Shown piece by piece: positions 26,262 through 35,003 of a stretch of 64,000 nt of DNA (its first letter is position 1; the number at the start of each line of letters is the position of its first letter). The stretch comes from Paracoccus wurundjeri (GTDB taxonomy: Bacteria; Pseudomonadota; Alphaproteobacteria; Rhodobacterales; Rhodobacteraceae): NCBI RefSeq assembly GCF_030678915.1, contig NZ_JAUUTZ010000001.1, positions 248,001-312,000 on the forward strand, in the 5' to 3' direction. Under the pieces are notes generated by a model, which worked only from the letters and a program-made list of their open reading frames with translations, had not been told where the DNA came from and did not search any database. Both the position numbers and the translations under genes were made by a program.

Positions 26262-27046
26262 AGGTTTTCGCTTTGCGGCATGCCAAGCACGTGATAACCG
26301 CCATCCACCCGTACGACCTCACCGGTGGTCGAGGCGCCCCAATCCGACAACAGCCAGACCGCGGTGCCGCCGATCGCTTCCAGCGTAGCATTGGCGCGCA
26401 GCGGTGCGTTGGCCTCTGTATGGCGAAAGGTCTTGCGGGCGCCGCCGATGGCCGCGCCTGCAAGGGTTTTCATCGGGCCGGGTGAAATCGCGTTGACGCG
26501 GATTCCATCGGGGCCAAGATCATTCGCCAGATAGCGGACGCTGGATTCCAGCGCCGCCTTGGCGACGCCCATGACATTGTAATAGGGCGTCACCCGGTTA
26601 GACCCGGCATAGGTCATGGTCAGGATCGTGGAACCCGGAGCCATCAGCGGCATTGACCGGCGGGCGACCTCGATCAGCGAATAGCAGGAAATATCCAGCG
26701 AGTGCTTGAAATTCGCGCGGCTGGTATTGACGAAACGCCCGGTCAATTCGTCCTTGTTGGAAAAGGCGATGGCGTGGATCAGGAAATCCAGACGGCCCCA
26801 GCGATCGGTAATACCGGCAAAGGCGGCATTCAGGCTGTCATCATCGGTGACATCGACATCCAGCAGAAAGTCCGAGCCGACGGATTCAGCCAATGGGGCG
26901 ACCCGTTTACCGAATGCCTCGCCCTGATAGCTGAATGCAAGTTCGGCCCCTTCGGCCGCCACGGCGCGCGCAATACCCCAAGCGATGGAGCGGTCATTGG
27001 CGACCCCCATCACAAGCCCTCGCTTGCCTTTAAGAAGTTCGCCCAT
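26258..27046 (-). CDS. fabI: Enoyl-[acyl-carrier-protein] reductase (NADH) FabI
   Basis: This 262-residue short-chain dehydrogenase-fold enzyme reduces trans-2-enoyl-ACP in the last step of each fatty-acid elongation cycle. The FabI-type nucleotide loop GVANDRSIAWGIA (residues ~14-26) and the Y-x6-K catalytic pair in YYNVMGVAKAALESS are intact. FabI is the target of triclosan-type inhibitors. It lies 21 nt after fabB in a leftward operon and overlaps the dehalogenase gene downstream. Confidence 0.95.
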   Translation of the reverse strand: MGELLKGKRGLVMGVANDRSIAWGIARAVAAEGAELAFSYQGEAFGKRVAPLAESVGSDFLLDVDVTDDDSLNAAFAGITDRWGRLDFLIHAIAFSNKDELTGRFVNTSRANFKHSLDISCYSLIEVARRSMPLMAPGSTILTMTYAGSNRVTPYYNVMGVAKAALESSVRYLANDLGPDGIRVNAISPGPMKTLAGAAIGGARKTFRHTEANAPLRANATLEAIGGTAVWLLSDWGASTTGEVVRVDGGYHVLGMPQSENL

Positions 27047-27067
27047 ATTTTGACCTCGTTCTTGTTC

Positions 27068-28297
27068 TTATTCCATATATCTGGACATCAGCAATGTTGC
27101 ATTGGTGCCGCCGAAACCGAAGCTGTTCGACAGAACCGAGTCAAGCCCGGCATTGTCGATGCGCGTCGTGGCAATCTCTTCCGGTTTGATCTCGGGATCC
27201 AGTGTCTGAATATTTGCAGATGCTGCAATGAAGTCATTTTGCAACATCAGCAGACAATAAATCGCCTCATGCACCCCGGTCGCGCCAAGGCTGTGGCCTG
27301 TCAGCGATTTGGTCGAACTGACGGGCGGCACATTGCCTTCCCCGAAAAGCCGACGCAACGCCTTGATTTCGCCCACATCGCCCACCGGGGTCGAGGTGCC
27401 ATGCGCGTTGACATAGGATACCTTGCGGCCTTCGGGCAGGGTGTCCACGGCCAGCCGCATCGAGCGTTCCCCGCCTTCACCCGAAGGCGCGACCATGTCA
27501 TAGCCGTCAGAGGTGGCGCCGTAGCCGGTGACTTCGGCATAGATTTTTGCGCCGCGGGCCCTGGCATGTTCCAGTTCTTCAAGCACGACGACCCCGCCGC
27601 CGCCGGCGATGACAAAACCGTCGCGGGTTTCGTCATAGGGGCGCGAGGCGGTTTCCGGCGTGTCGTTATATTTCGACGACATCGCGCCCATCGCGTCGAA
27701 CAGGCAGGACAGTGTCCAGTCCAGTTCCTCGCCGCCGCCTGCGAAAACGATATCCTGCTTGCCCATCTGGATCTGTTCGACCCCGTTGCCGATGCAATGG
27801 GCGCTGGTCGAACAGGCAGAGGTGATCGAGTAATTGACGCCCTTGATCTTGAACGGTGTCGCAAGGCAGGCGGAATTGCTTGAAGACATGCAGCGCGTGA
27901 CCATGAACGGACCCATCCGCTTTGGCGCGCCCTTTTCGATGACGATCCGATGGGCCTCGAAGAAATTCGACGTGGACGGACCGCCCGATCCCATGATCAG
28001 GCCCGAACGCGGATTGGAAACATCGCTTTCCTCCAACCCGCTATCTGCGATTGCCTGTTCCATGGCGATGAAATTATAGGCTGCCCCGGGACCCATGAAG
28101 CGCAGGTTGCGCTTGTCGATGTGATCTTCAAGCGCGATCTGCGGCATGCCGTGAACCTGGCTTCGAAAGCCATGTTCTGCGTAATCCGGCGCGAATACGA
28201 TGCCCGAACGGCCCTGGCGCAAACTTTCGGTGACTTCGGCGGCGTTGTTGCCGATAGGAGAAACGATACCGAGCCCGGTGATAACGACGCGTCTCAT
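27068..28297 (-). CDS. fabB: 3-oxoacyl-[acyl-carrier-protein] synthase I FabB
   Basis: This 409-residue condensing enzyme extends cis-3-decenoyl-ACP in the anaerobic route to unsaturated fatty acids. The active-site cysteine lies in SACSTSAHC (about residue 160), with catalytic histidines in [12 protein letters not shown] and [13 protein letters not shown]. The N-terminus [18 protein letters not shown] is characteristic. Pairing with fabA identifies it as FabB rather than FabF. The fabA gene is 22 nt upstream. Confidence 0.95.
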   Translation of the reverse strand: MRRVVITGLGIVSPIGNNAAEVTESLRQGRSGIVFAPDYAEHGFRSQVHGMPQIALEDHIDKRNLRFMGPGAAYNFIAMEQAIADSGLEESDVSNPRSGLIMGSGGPSTSNFFEAHRIVIEKGAPKRMGPFMVTRCMSSSNSACLATPFKIKGVNYSITSACSTSAHCIGNGVEQIQMGKQDIVFAGGGEELDWTLSCLFDAMGAMSSKYNDTPETASRPYDETRDGFVIAGGGGVVVLEELEHARARGAKIYAEVTGYGATSDGYDMVAPSGEGGERSMRLAVDTLPEGRKVSYVNAHGTSTPVGDVGEIKALRRLFGEGNVPPVSSTKSLTGHSLGATGVHEAIYCLLMLQNDFIAASANIQTLDPEIKPEEIATTRIDNAGLDSVLSNSFGFGGTNATLLMSRYME

Positions 28298-28319
28298 AGG
28301 GGCCTCCTTGTGGAATTGC

Positions 28320-28829
28320 TTAAGTGGTCGACAAAGCGACTTTCATATCCTTGACCTGATAGATGACGTCGCCATCGGCCTCGACCCGTCCATCCGCAAC
28401 GCCCATGGTCAGACGCCGGGTTTGCACGGCCTTGGTGAAATCGACGAAATAGCGCAGCATCTTGCGGTCGGGGCGCACCATTCCGGTCAGCTTGACCTCG
28501 CCGACGCCAAGCGCATAACCGCGCCCCTCCCATCCGCGCCAGCCAAGGTTGAAGCCGGTCAATTGCCATAGCCCGTCAAGCCCAAGACAGCCGGGCATGA
28601 TCGGATTGCCGGGGAAATGGCAGGGAAAGAACCACAGATCAGGCTTGATGTCGAATTCGGCGGTGACGTGACCCTTGCCATGCAGGCCGCCATCTTCGGA
28701 GATATCGGTGATCCGGTCCATCATCAGCATGGGAGGTTCCGGCAGCTGGGCGTTTCCGGGGCCGAACAACTCGCCCCGCGCACATGCAAGCAGCTCGTCG
28801 CGGTCAAAGCTGGTTTGCGTCATTGCCAT
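28320..28829 (-). CDS. fabA: 3-hydroxydecanoyl-ACP dehydratase/isomerase FabA
   Basis: This 169-residue hot-dog-fold enzyme dehydrates 3-hydroxydecanoyl-ACP and isomerises the trans-2 bond to cis-3, which branches synthesis toward unsaturated fatty acids. The catalytic histidine lies in [20 protein letters not shown] (about residue 70), with the partner aspartate in the last part of this motif. It is the first gene of the leftward fabA-fabB-fabI operon. The 138 bp upstream, between it and the glycosyltransferase gene, should hold the promoter. The irr gene that often sits there in relatives is absent. Confidence 0.95.
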   Translation of the reverse strand: MAMTQTSFDRDELLACARGELFGPGNAQLPEPPMLMMDRITDISEDGGLHGKGHVTAEFDIKPDLWFFPCHFPGNPIMPGCLGLDGLWQLTGFNLGWRGWEGRGYALGVGEVKLTGMVRPDRKMLRYFVDFTKAVQTRRLTMGVADGRVEADGDVIYQVKDMKVALSTT

Positions 28830-28967
28830 AAAGTCCTGCCTTCCCTCTAATGTTCCTTCGACCGGTCATGGCCGACTTGATCTATCGTTTATCATTCGCA
28901 GCGAAAGTCCTGCAAGCGCAAGGCGCTACATGACCGAATTTAGGCGTTATATGGGCATCTCTGCGGA

Positions 28968-29840
28968 TCAGAACCACTGGCCGGGTTCCATCAGCCCGAA
29001 ATCCATCAATTGCTGCGCACGCCATTCGAAAGGCACCGAATTGCGCCAGACGAAGCTGCCGATCGCATCGCGAGAGCCGGGATTGGTGGTCAGTGCCTTG
29101 GCAACGCGGAACGAGGCGATCGCTGCCGTCAGATTGTGATGCCACGGGCAGGAATAGGTATTGTATTCCTGAATGTTGAAGCGGTGATCCGGCAGAATTT
29201 CCAGACCTTTGGTCGCGCGGAACAACGATATCCGGTCGATTCGCCGCTTATCCGCCGACAGATGCTCTTCGAAGCGCCAGCGAAGCCCGCCGAAGAAATC
29301 AAGCTGACGCTCCACCGGGTGATTGTCGCGTCCAATCCGGGCAAGGGCATAATAGCCGGTGCGGTCGAACATGGTATGCTCGAAATCGACCGCATTCGGG
29401 CAGCGGTTCAGATCCGGCGCATAAAGATCGATGACATAGCTCAGCATGGCCGAGCGGCGTTCCTCGACATGGAAGGTCAGCATCTCGCCGACGCTGCGGC
29501 TTTCGGAAAACGGGAAATAAAGGAACTCCCCGTTGAAGCAATAATATAGCCAGGTCCCTTCAGGGACGGCCCGGATGACGGCATTGATCGCGTCGACATG
29601 CGCGGCGGGGCGCCGGGTCTGACAGCGCAGATTGGTCACCCGGGCCTTGTCCTCCTCAGACAGGATCAACGGTTCCGGAGACAGCGCAAGAATATGGCGA
29701 AAGCCGGCTTTCAGATGATGTTTCAGGGTTGCCGCGACGGCGATATCGTCCTCGATCAGGATTATCGCCAGCGGCCCCTTGGACAGGGCTTTGGGCTGGT
29801 CGATCAGAAAATCGTTAAGCTCGGAAAAATCGGCTGTCAT
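28968..29840 (-). CDS. Glycosyltransferase family 2-like protein
   Basis: This 290-residue cytoplasmic protein resembles the GT-A-like family often annotated in Rhodobacterales as glycosyl transferase family 2 (Glyco_tranf_2_4-like). Visible features are an early IILIEDDIAVAATLKHH strand-helix unit, the NAVIRAVPEGTWLYYCFNGEFLYFPF core and a CPWHHNLTAAIASFRVAKAL segment near the C-terminus. A canonical DxD is not evident. No membrane segment is present. The gene starts 13 nt after an Ala-rich membrane protein gene on the same strand. The sugar substrate is unknown. Confidence 0.6.
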   Translation of the reverse strand: MTADFSELNDFLIDQPKALSKGPLAIILIEDDIAVAATLKHHLKAGFRHILALSPEPLILSEEDKARVTNLRCQTRRPAAHVDAINAVIRAVPEGTWLYYCFNGEFLYFPFSESRSVGEMLTFHVEERRSAMLSYVIDLYAPDLNRCPNAVDFEHTMFDRTGYYALARIGRDNHPVERQLDFFGGLRWRFEEHLSADKRRIDRISLFRATKGLEILPDHRFNIQEYNTYSCPWHHNLTAAIASFRVAKALTTNPGSRDAIGSFVWRNSVPFEWRAQQLMDFGLMEPGQWF

Positions 29841-29853
29841 TTCAACACTGGGA

Positions 29854-30576
29854 TCAATTGCTTTTCATTACGGATTTGACCTGTTCGAGTGCGGCCTGGA
29901 GAAGCTGGGGATTGTCGCTTGCGCTTTCGATCAGACGTTTGAGCGTGGCCCGCTGGGCCTCGGGGATATCTGCCGTTTCAATCAGTTCAATGACGCGTTC
30001 GGCATCGAATCCTTCTGGGGTAAGCTCCGATTCGATCCGGCTCGCCGTGACGGCGGCGTCGGCGGCGGTATCGGTCGCCTCGGCGGCTTCTCTGGCGGCA
30101 TTCGCGGCAACCTCCGCCGCTTCGTTTTGAGCGGATGAGGTGGGATCATTGGCCTGCGCGGCGGCCTCGGCGGCACGATCCGCGGCATCCAGCGCCGCTT
30201 CGGCAGCGGCTTCGGCTTCGTTCGCGGCCGAGCTTGCAGCGGGATGCGCGGCTTCTCCGGTCACCTGAACCGCTTCCGCGGCGGCGTCAGCGGCAATCGC
30301 GGCGGCATCTGCGGCAGCATCGGCGGCGTCATTTGCGGCTTGCGCGGTATCTTCTTCCTGCGTGGATTGTTCCCCTTCGGCCGGGGCGGTGGTATCCGCT
30401 TGCCCGGTCGCGTCCGGCACGGCATCCGTTTCGGCAGAGGTTTTGCCGGTTTCGGGTGCGGCGTCGGTCACCGGGGCTTCGTCGCTTGGGGATTCGCTTG
30501 TCCGCTGCCCGTCCCACCACCACCATCCGCCGGCGGCGGCAGCGAGAATCAGGAGTGGAAATAACAGCCTTTGCAT
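29854..30576 (-). CDS. Alanine-rich membrane-anchored protein of unknown function
   Basis: This 240-residue protein has an N-terminal membrane anchor (LLFPLLILAAAAGGWWWWDG) followed by an acidic linker. A long Ala/Asp/Glu-rich, probably helical or coiled-coil stretch (residues ~75-180, with repeated AADAAAEA-type units) comes next. The C-terminal ~55 residues are non-repetitive (EGFDAERVIELIETADIPEAQ onwards) and look like a small conserved helical domain. I do not recognise a family. It is divergent to infC. Confidence 0.65.
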   Translation of the reverse strand: MQRLLFPLLILAAAAGGWWWWDGQRTSESPSDEAPVTDAAPETGKTSAETDAVPDATGQADTTAPAEGEQSTQEEDTAQAANDAADAAADAAAIAADAAAEAVQVTGEAAHPAASSAANEAEAAAEAALDAADRAAEAAAQANDPTSSAQNEAAEVAANAAREAAEATDTAADAAVTASRIESELTPEGFDAERVIELIETADIPEAQRATLKRLIESASDNPQLLQAALEQVKSVMKSN

Positions 30577-30779
30577 GGTGAATCTTTCATTTCGGACCCG
30601 GTCGCGTCATCTATCGCACAGGCAGCGCGCCGCGAAAAGTCACCATCAGGCCATCGGGCGCGACAAATGAGCGACAAAAGCGTGCTTTGCGCAACCAATA
30701 GCGGCGAATTCGGTTGAATCGCCGGGGCCTCACGCTTATTTTTCCGCTATTCACGTCATGGTTATGAAGGAGAAACACC

Positions 30780-31319
30780 ATAGCCCGCAGACCGCATAAT
30801 GCACCGCCCACCCGTGACACTGGTCCCCGCGTCAACGAACGTATCCGTGTGGCAGAAATTAGACTGATCGGCCCCGAGGGCGAAAATGTAGGCGTTGTGC
30901 CTCCATCGGTCGGATTGCAGATGGCCGAAGATGCGGGGCTTGATCTGGTCGAGATTTCCCCGAACGCGACCCCGCCGGTCTGCAAGGTGATGGATCTCGG
31001 CAAATTCAAGTACGAACAGCAGAAACGCGAGGCCGAGGCGCGCAAGAAGCAGAAGATCATTGACGTCAAGGAGGTCAAGTTCCGTCCCGGCACGGATACG
31101 CATGACTATGACGTCAAGATGCGGAATGTCATGAAGTTTCTGGATGCGGGCGACAAGGTCAAGGTGACCCTGCGCTTCCGCGGCCGCGAAATGGCGCATC
31201 AGGATCTTGGTCTTGAACTGTTGAACCGGGTCAGAGACGATGTTGGCGAGGCCGGCAAGGTCGAGGCCATGCCGAAACTGGAAGGCCGTCAGATGGTGAT
31301 GATGATCTCGCCGCGGTAA
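30780..31319 (+). CDS. infC: Translation initiation factor IF-3, probable AUA start codon
   Basis: This 179-residue factor keeps ribosomal subunits apart and checks the start codon and initiator tRNA. The conserved N-terminus ([22 protein letters not shown]) is only encoded if translation begins at ATA 30780, eight nt after AAGGAG. The first ATG/GTG in frame (GTG 30849) would remove 23 conserved residues and has no ribosome-binding site. The N-domain continues with VRLIG-like [15 protein letters not shown], then the Lys-rich linker and a C-domain ending [10 protein letters not shown] non-AUG start lets IF-3 repress its own synthesis, as known for the AUU start in E. coli. It is monocistronic, ending at a hairpin. 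Confidence 0.9.
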   Translation: MARRPHNAPPTRDTGPRVNERIRVAEIRLIGPEGENVGVVPPSVGLQMAEDAGLDLVEISPNATPPVCKVMDLGKFKYEQQKREAEARKKQKIIDVKEVKFRPGTDTHDYDVKMRNVMKFLDAGDKVKVTLRFRGREMAHQDLGLELLNRVRDDVGEAGKVEAMPKLEGRQMVMMISPR

Positions 31320-31347
31320 GCCTTTTCGTGCGAGATTGCTGAAACGG

Positions 31348-31376
31348 GGCCGCGCAGGCATTGCCGCGCGGCCTTT
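31348..31376 (+). terminator. Terminator after infC
   Basis: GGCCGCGC and GCGCGGCC form an 8-bp GC-only stem around a 10-nt loop, followed by TTT. It lies about 30 nt after the infC stop and just before the dut ribosome-binding site. Confidence 0.65.
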
Positions 31377-31393
31377 GCATGTGAGGAGATCGG

Positions 31394-31864
31394 ATGAGCG
31401 AAGCACCAAGAATCGGAATCAAGCGGATCGAGGATTCGGATCACACGCTGGCGCTGCCGTCCTATGAAACCACCGGGGCGGCGGGCGCGGATCTGCGTGC
31501 GAATTTCCCCGACGAGGCGCGCGACGGACTTCTGCTTTCTCCGGGGCAGCGGGCCCTGGTGCCGACCGGGCTGATCCTTGACATCCCGCTGGGATGGGAG
31601 GTGCAGGTCAGGCCGCGTTCCGGGCTTGCGCTCAGACATGGTCTGACGCTGGTCAATACGCCCGGCACGATAGACAGCGATTATCGCGGTCCGGTCGGCG
31701 TAATTGTGATCAATCTGGGGGATGAGCCCTATCATCTGCGTCATGGCGAGCGCATTGCCCAGTTGGTCGTGGCACCCGCCGTGCAGGCGGGTTTCTTCGA
31801 AACCGCCGAAATTAGCGAGACGGCCAGGGGCGCCGGAGGTTTCGGTTCCACGGGGATCGGCTGA
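31394..31864 (+). CDS. dut: dUTP diphosphatase
   Basis: This 156-residue trimeric dUTPase hydrolyses dUTP to dUMP and pyrophosphate, keeping uracil out of DNA and feeding dTMP synthesis. The five family motifs are visible: [42 protein letters not shown] and the C-terminal GGFGSTG arm. The start follows GTGAGGAGATCGG. Its stop overlaps the start of the E1-like gene by one base. Confidence 0.96.
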   Translation: MSEAPRIGIKRIEDSDHTLALPSYETTGAAGADLRANFPDEARDGLLLSPGQRALVPTGLILDIPLGWEVQVRPRSGLALRHGLTLVNTPGTIDSDYRGPVGVIVINLGDEPYHLRHGERIAQLVVAPAVQAGFFETAEISETARGAGGFGSTGIG

Positions 31865-32907
31865 TGCTGGGTGCCCTGATCTTCGTCGCAATCGCGGGGC
31901 TTGCATGGTTCGCAGGATTGCGGGGCAGGAATACGGTTCTTGCCCTTGCTGTTCCGTGGTTGAGCGTGGTTCTTCTCAAGTCGCAGATGCCTGATGCCTG
32001 GCTGGCGCGGCAGTTCGGCGGCGATATCCGGCACTGGCTGGTGACCGGGATGATCGGCGGGCTGGTTATCCTGTATCGGGTCGGGTTGCGGAAATTGCGG
32101 GGGCTTGCAACGGAACCCTCCGTGCCGGAGGCCGCACCGCAGAGTGACGGGATGTCCGATCCCGAGCTTGACCGCTATGCCCGCCATCTGGTGCTGCGGG
32201 AGATCGGCGGTCCGGGGCAGATGCGTCTGCGCGATGCGCGGGTGCTGGTGGTTGGTGCCGGAGGGCTTGGGTCGCCGGTCGGGTTGTATCTGGCGGCGGC
32301 AGGGGTCGGTGAGATTTGTCTGGCCGATGACGATATTGTCGATCTGTCAAACCTGCAAAGACAGGTAATTTTCCGGAATGATCAACAGGGTGAGCCGAAG
32401 GCGGAAGCGGCTGCGGAAAACCTGCTTAAGCTGAACCCGCATATCCACGCCCATACATGGCCCCATCGGATCACGGAAGAAAGCGCGAAGATGATCGCGT
32501 CCTATGACCTCGTGATTGACGGGACGGACAGTTATGCGTCGCGCGATGCCATCAACCGCGCCTGCGTCGCGGCCGGGGTTCCGTTGCTTGCCGGCGCGAT
32601 TGCGCAATGGGAAGGGCAGGTTACCTTATATGATCCGGCACATGGCGGCCCCTGTTTTTCCTGCTTGTTCCCGCAGGAGCCCGCGCCCGGAAACGCGCCG
32701 CCATGCGCAGAGGCGGGGGTCGTCGGTGCGCTTCCCGGCGTGATCGGCAGTATTCTCGCGCTGGAGGCGATCAAATATCTGACCGGTGCGGGGCAGGGAC
32801 TTGACGGGCGGATGCTGATCTTCGACGGATTATATGGCGAGACGCGGATGATAACGATCGCGCCCCGTCCGGATTGCTCGGTTTGTGGGGGGACCGCGCC
32901 GGGCTGA
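31864..32907 (+). CDS. Membrane-tethered ThiF/MoeB-type E1-like adenylyltransferase
   Basis: The protein has 347 residues. Residues ~1-75 contain hydrophobic segments (LGALIFVAIAGLAWFAGL, TVLALAVPWLSVVLL and TGMIGGLVILYRV), so the enzyme domain is membrane-attached. From about residue 97 it is a ThiF/MoeB domain with DPELDRYARHLVLREIGG, the nucleotide loop VLVVGAGGLGSPVG, LQRQVIFR, and a zinc site built from CFSC and CSVC. The family adenylates the C-terminal glycine of MoaD/ThiS-like sulfur carriers. MoeB is the most likely role. No moaD or thiS lies nearby. The start overlaps the dut stop (TGATG). Confidence 0.82.
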   Translation: MLGALIFVAIAGLAWFAGLRGRNTVLALAVPWLSVVLLKSQMPDAWLARQFGGDIRHWLVTGMIGGLVILYRVGLRKLRGLATEPSVPEAAPQSDGMSDPELDRYARHLVLREIGGPGQMRLRDARVLVVGAGGLGSPVGLYLAAAGVGEICLADDDIVDLSNLQRQVIFRNDQQGEPKAEAAAENLLKLNPHIHAHTWPHRITEESAKMIASYDLVIDGTDSYASRDAINRACVAAGVPLLAGAIAQWEGQVTLYDPAHGGPCFSCLFPQEPAPGNAPPCAEAGVVGALPGVIGSILALEAIKYLTGAGQGLDGRMLIFDGLYGETRMITIAPRPDCSVCGGTAPG

Positions 32908-32916
32908 GAGGGGCGT

Positions 32917-34206
32917 TCAGACCTCCTCGATCCGCAATTCCACCGGGTCGCTGACCAGAACCCCTGTGCGCGGCAGCGCCTCGATGGCGAAATCGATGGC
33001 TTCGGGCGTGGTCTTGTGGGTGACGACCAGAACCGGAACGCTGCTGTCGCTGGAATGCCCGTATTGCCGCATCCGGTCGATAGAGATCCCGGCTTCGCCC
33101 AAGACCGAGGCTATCTTGGCCAAGGCGCCCGGTTTGTCCTGCAATTCCAGCCGCATGTAATACGAGGCAGGAACAGCGGTGCGTGCGGGCTGGGCGGGTT
33201 TCAACCCGGTCGCGGGCTGGCCGAAGACCGGCAGGCGGATGCCGCGCGCGATATCGGCGATATCGGACATGACGGCGCTTGCGGTCGGACCTTCGCCCGC
33301 ACCTGCGCCGCGCAGTACGATCTGACCGACGCTGTCGCCCTCGACCACGATCATATTGGTGCCGCCCGCAAGCTGCCCAAGCGGGCTGTCGGCGGGTACA
33401 AGACAGGGCGACATGCGCTGTTCCAACCCGCGCGGAGTCATCTGCGCGATGCCCAGCAACTTGATCCGGTAACCCATATCCGAGGCGCGGTTGATGTCGT
33501 CGATGCTGACCCGCTCGATCCCCTCGATCTCGACCGCATCGAAATTCACCCTTGTCCCGAAGGCGATAGAAGAAAGGATCGCCAGTTTGTGCCCCGCATC
33601 GATGCCGCCCACGTCCAGATTGGGATCGGCTTCCAGATAGCCAAGCTGCCGCGCTTCCTCGAACACCGCCTCATAGGGCAGGCCGGCACTTTCCATCCGG
33701 GTCAGGATATAGTTGCAGGTGCCGTTCATCACTCCCATGACGCGGGTGGTGCTGTTGCCGGCCAGCGATTCCGTCATGGTCTTGATCACGGGGATACCGC
33801 CCGCCACCGCGGCCTCGAAGCGGATCACGCGGCCAAGGCTTTCGGCCAGTTCGGCCAGTTCCTGGCCATGCATCGCCAGCAGAGCCTTGTTCGCGGTGAC
33901 GACATCCTTACCGGCATGCAGGGCGGCCTCGATGCTTTCTTTGGCGATGCCGTTATCGCCGCCGACCAGTTCGATATACAGGTCCACATCATCCGCCGTG
34001 GCCACGGCCATCGGATCGTCCTCCCAGCGATAGGCCGAGATATCCGCATCGCGATTCTTCATCCGATCGCGGGCACTGACGGCGGTAATCGTAATCTCAC
34101 GCCCGGTCCGTTTGGCCAGCAGGCCAGCGTGTTTCTGGACGATCTTGATGACACCGATACCGACAGTACCAAGCCCGGCAATGCCGAGGCGGAGAGGGGA
34201 CGACAT
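32917..34206 (-). CDS. hom: Homoserine dehydrogenase
   Basis: This 429-residue enzyme reduces aspartate-4-semialdehyde to homoserine, the branch to threonine and methionine. The NAD(P) loop is LGIAGLGTVGIGVI (residues ~6-19). The catalytic part has ITANK-like VVTANKALLAMHG, GVMNGTCNYILTRM and the substrate region AILSSIAFG. A C-terminal ACT domain (~350-429, YYMRLELQDKPGALAKIA) gives threonine feedback control. It competes with EctB for the same semialdehyde. It is convergent to the E1-like gene, with only about 10 bp between the stop codons. Confidence 0.96.
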   Translation of the reverse strand: MSSPLRLGIAGLGTVGIGVIKIVQKHAGLLAKRTGREITITAVSARDRMKNRDADISAYRWEDDPMAVATADDVDLYIELVGGDNGIAKESIEAALHAGKDVVTANKALLAMHGQELAELAESLGRVIRFEAAVAGGIPVIKTMTESLAGNSTTRVMGVMNGTCNYILTRMESAGLPYEAVFEEARQLGYLEADPNLDVGGIDAGHKLAILSSIAFGTRVNFDAVEIEGIERVSIDDINRASDMGYRIKLLGIAQMTPRGLEQRMSPCLVPADSPLGQLAGGTNMIVVEGDSVGQIVLRGAGAGEGPTASAVMSDIADIARGIRLPVFGQPATGLKPAQPARTAVPASYYMRLELQDKPGALAKIASVLGEAGISIDRMRQYGHSSDSSVPVLVVTHKTTPEAIDFAIEALPRTGVLVSDPVELRIEEV

Positions 34207-34435
34207 GAAAGCCTCTTATTGTGGATTGCGCGGGTTGTTATCCTGCCTCTTGCAGGGTTGCAACGCAGGATCGGAAAATGCCATCGGGAAAGCCTGCTCC
34301 GGCGGTCTGCCTGTGCCTTATTGGCCGCAAGATCTGCAAGGTTTCGGTTTGTCCCTGAAAGATCGGAACGCCGCATCTTTTCGTTTTGGCGCAATTCCCG
34401 GCGCAAAACCGATACCCGCTTTTGTTGAAAATGCC

Positions 34436-34954
34436 TTAATCTTCCTCGTCACCGGCCAATTCGCCTTCGATCCCGGTTGCCCGCATGATCGACACTACCC
34501 GCCGGGCGATCTTCTGCGTCCGCTTGTGAATCGCATCGATTTCATCGGCGTTCATTTCATCGGGATAACGCTCGCCGCGGGTATTGATAAAGGTCGGATG
34601 CCAGTAACCGGGCTTCGATCCCGGACGCCATGACGCATGGCACAGCAGGTTGCGCTTTAGCCGAAGCTCGCTCAGTTCCTCGGTCAGGATATGCCGGTCA
34701 TCGACCCGCGCATGTTTGATCGTGGCGATGAAACTGTCGATCAGAGTGCCAAGCGTATCGTCGGCGATATCCTCCATCCGCTGTAACCATTTCTCAAGCT
34801 CGTTCTCGCTTGCATCCTTTCCCAGCCCCTGCCGCGTCAGTGAAAAGATGGCGCGTTTCAGGGCCTCTTCGAGAAAACCGAAACCGGCGACGGCGTGACC
34901 GATCGCGGTGGCCATATCATCTGTCAGGCGCTCGGGAGTGGGGCTGAGGGTCAT
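34436..34954 (-). CDS. Hypothetical protein, helical
   Basis: This is a 172-residue soluble, mostly helical protein of unrecognised family. Visible points are a C-terminal acidic end (GELAGDEED) and a central ELSELRLKRNLLCHASWRPG segment similar in character to HEPN-like helical proteins. It carries no clear catalytic signature. The start at MTLSPTPERL has only a weak AGAAGA upstream; in-frame codons further upstream overlap the glycosyltransferase gene and were excluded. About 230 bp without a gene follow toward hom, holding the hom promoter. Confidence 0.6.
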   Translation of the reverse strand: MTLSPTPERLTDDMATAIGHAVAGFGFLEEALKRAIFSLTRQGLGKDASENELEKWLQRMEDIADDTLGTLIDSFIATIKHARVDDRHILTEELSELRLKRNLLCHASWRPGSKPGYWHPTFINTRGERYPDEMNADEIDAIHKRTQKIARRVVSIMRATGIEGELAGDEED

Positions 34955-35003
34955 CGCGGTCTTCTGAACGTGAGATTGGCTGGATCGGGGTCGGGCACGA
35001 CGT

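Noticed and set aside
30849..31319. IF-3 starting at GTG 30849
   Set aside because: It would lose the conserved N-terminal residues and has no Shine-Dalgarno sequence; the AUA start fits both.
33016..34428. 470-codon frame antisense to hom
   Set aside because: It is a complementary-strand shadow of homoserine dehydrogenase, which has all expected motifs. The same applies to the long frames opposite ectB, pccA and the SUV3-like helicase.
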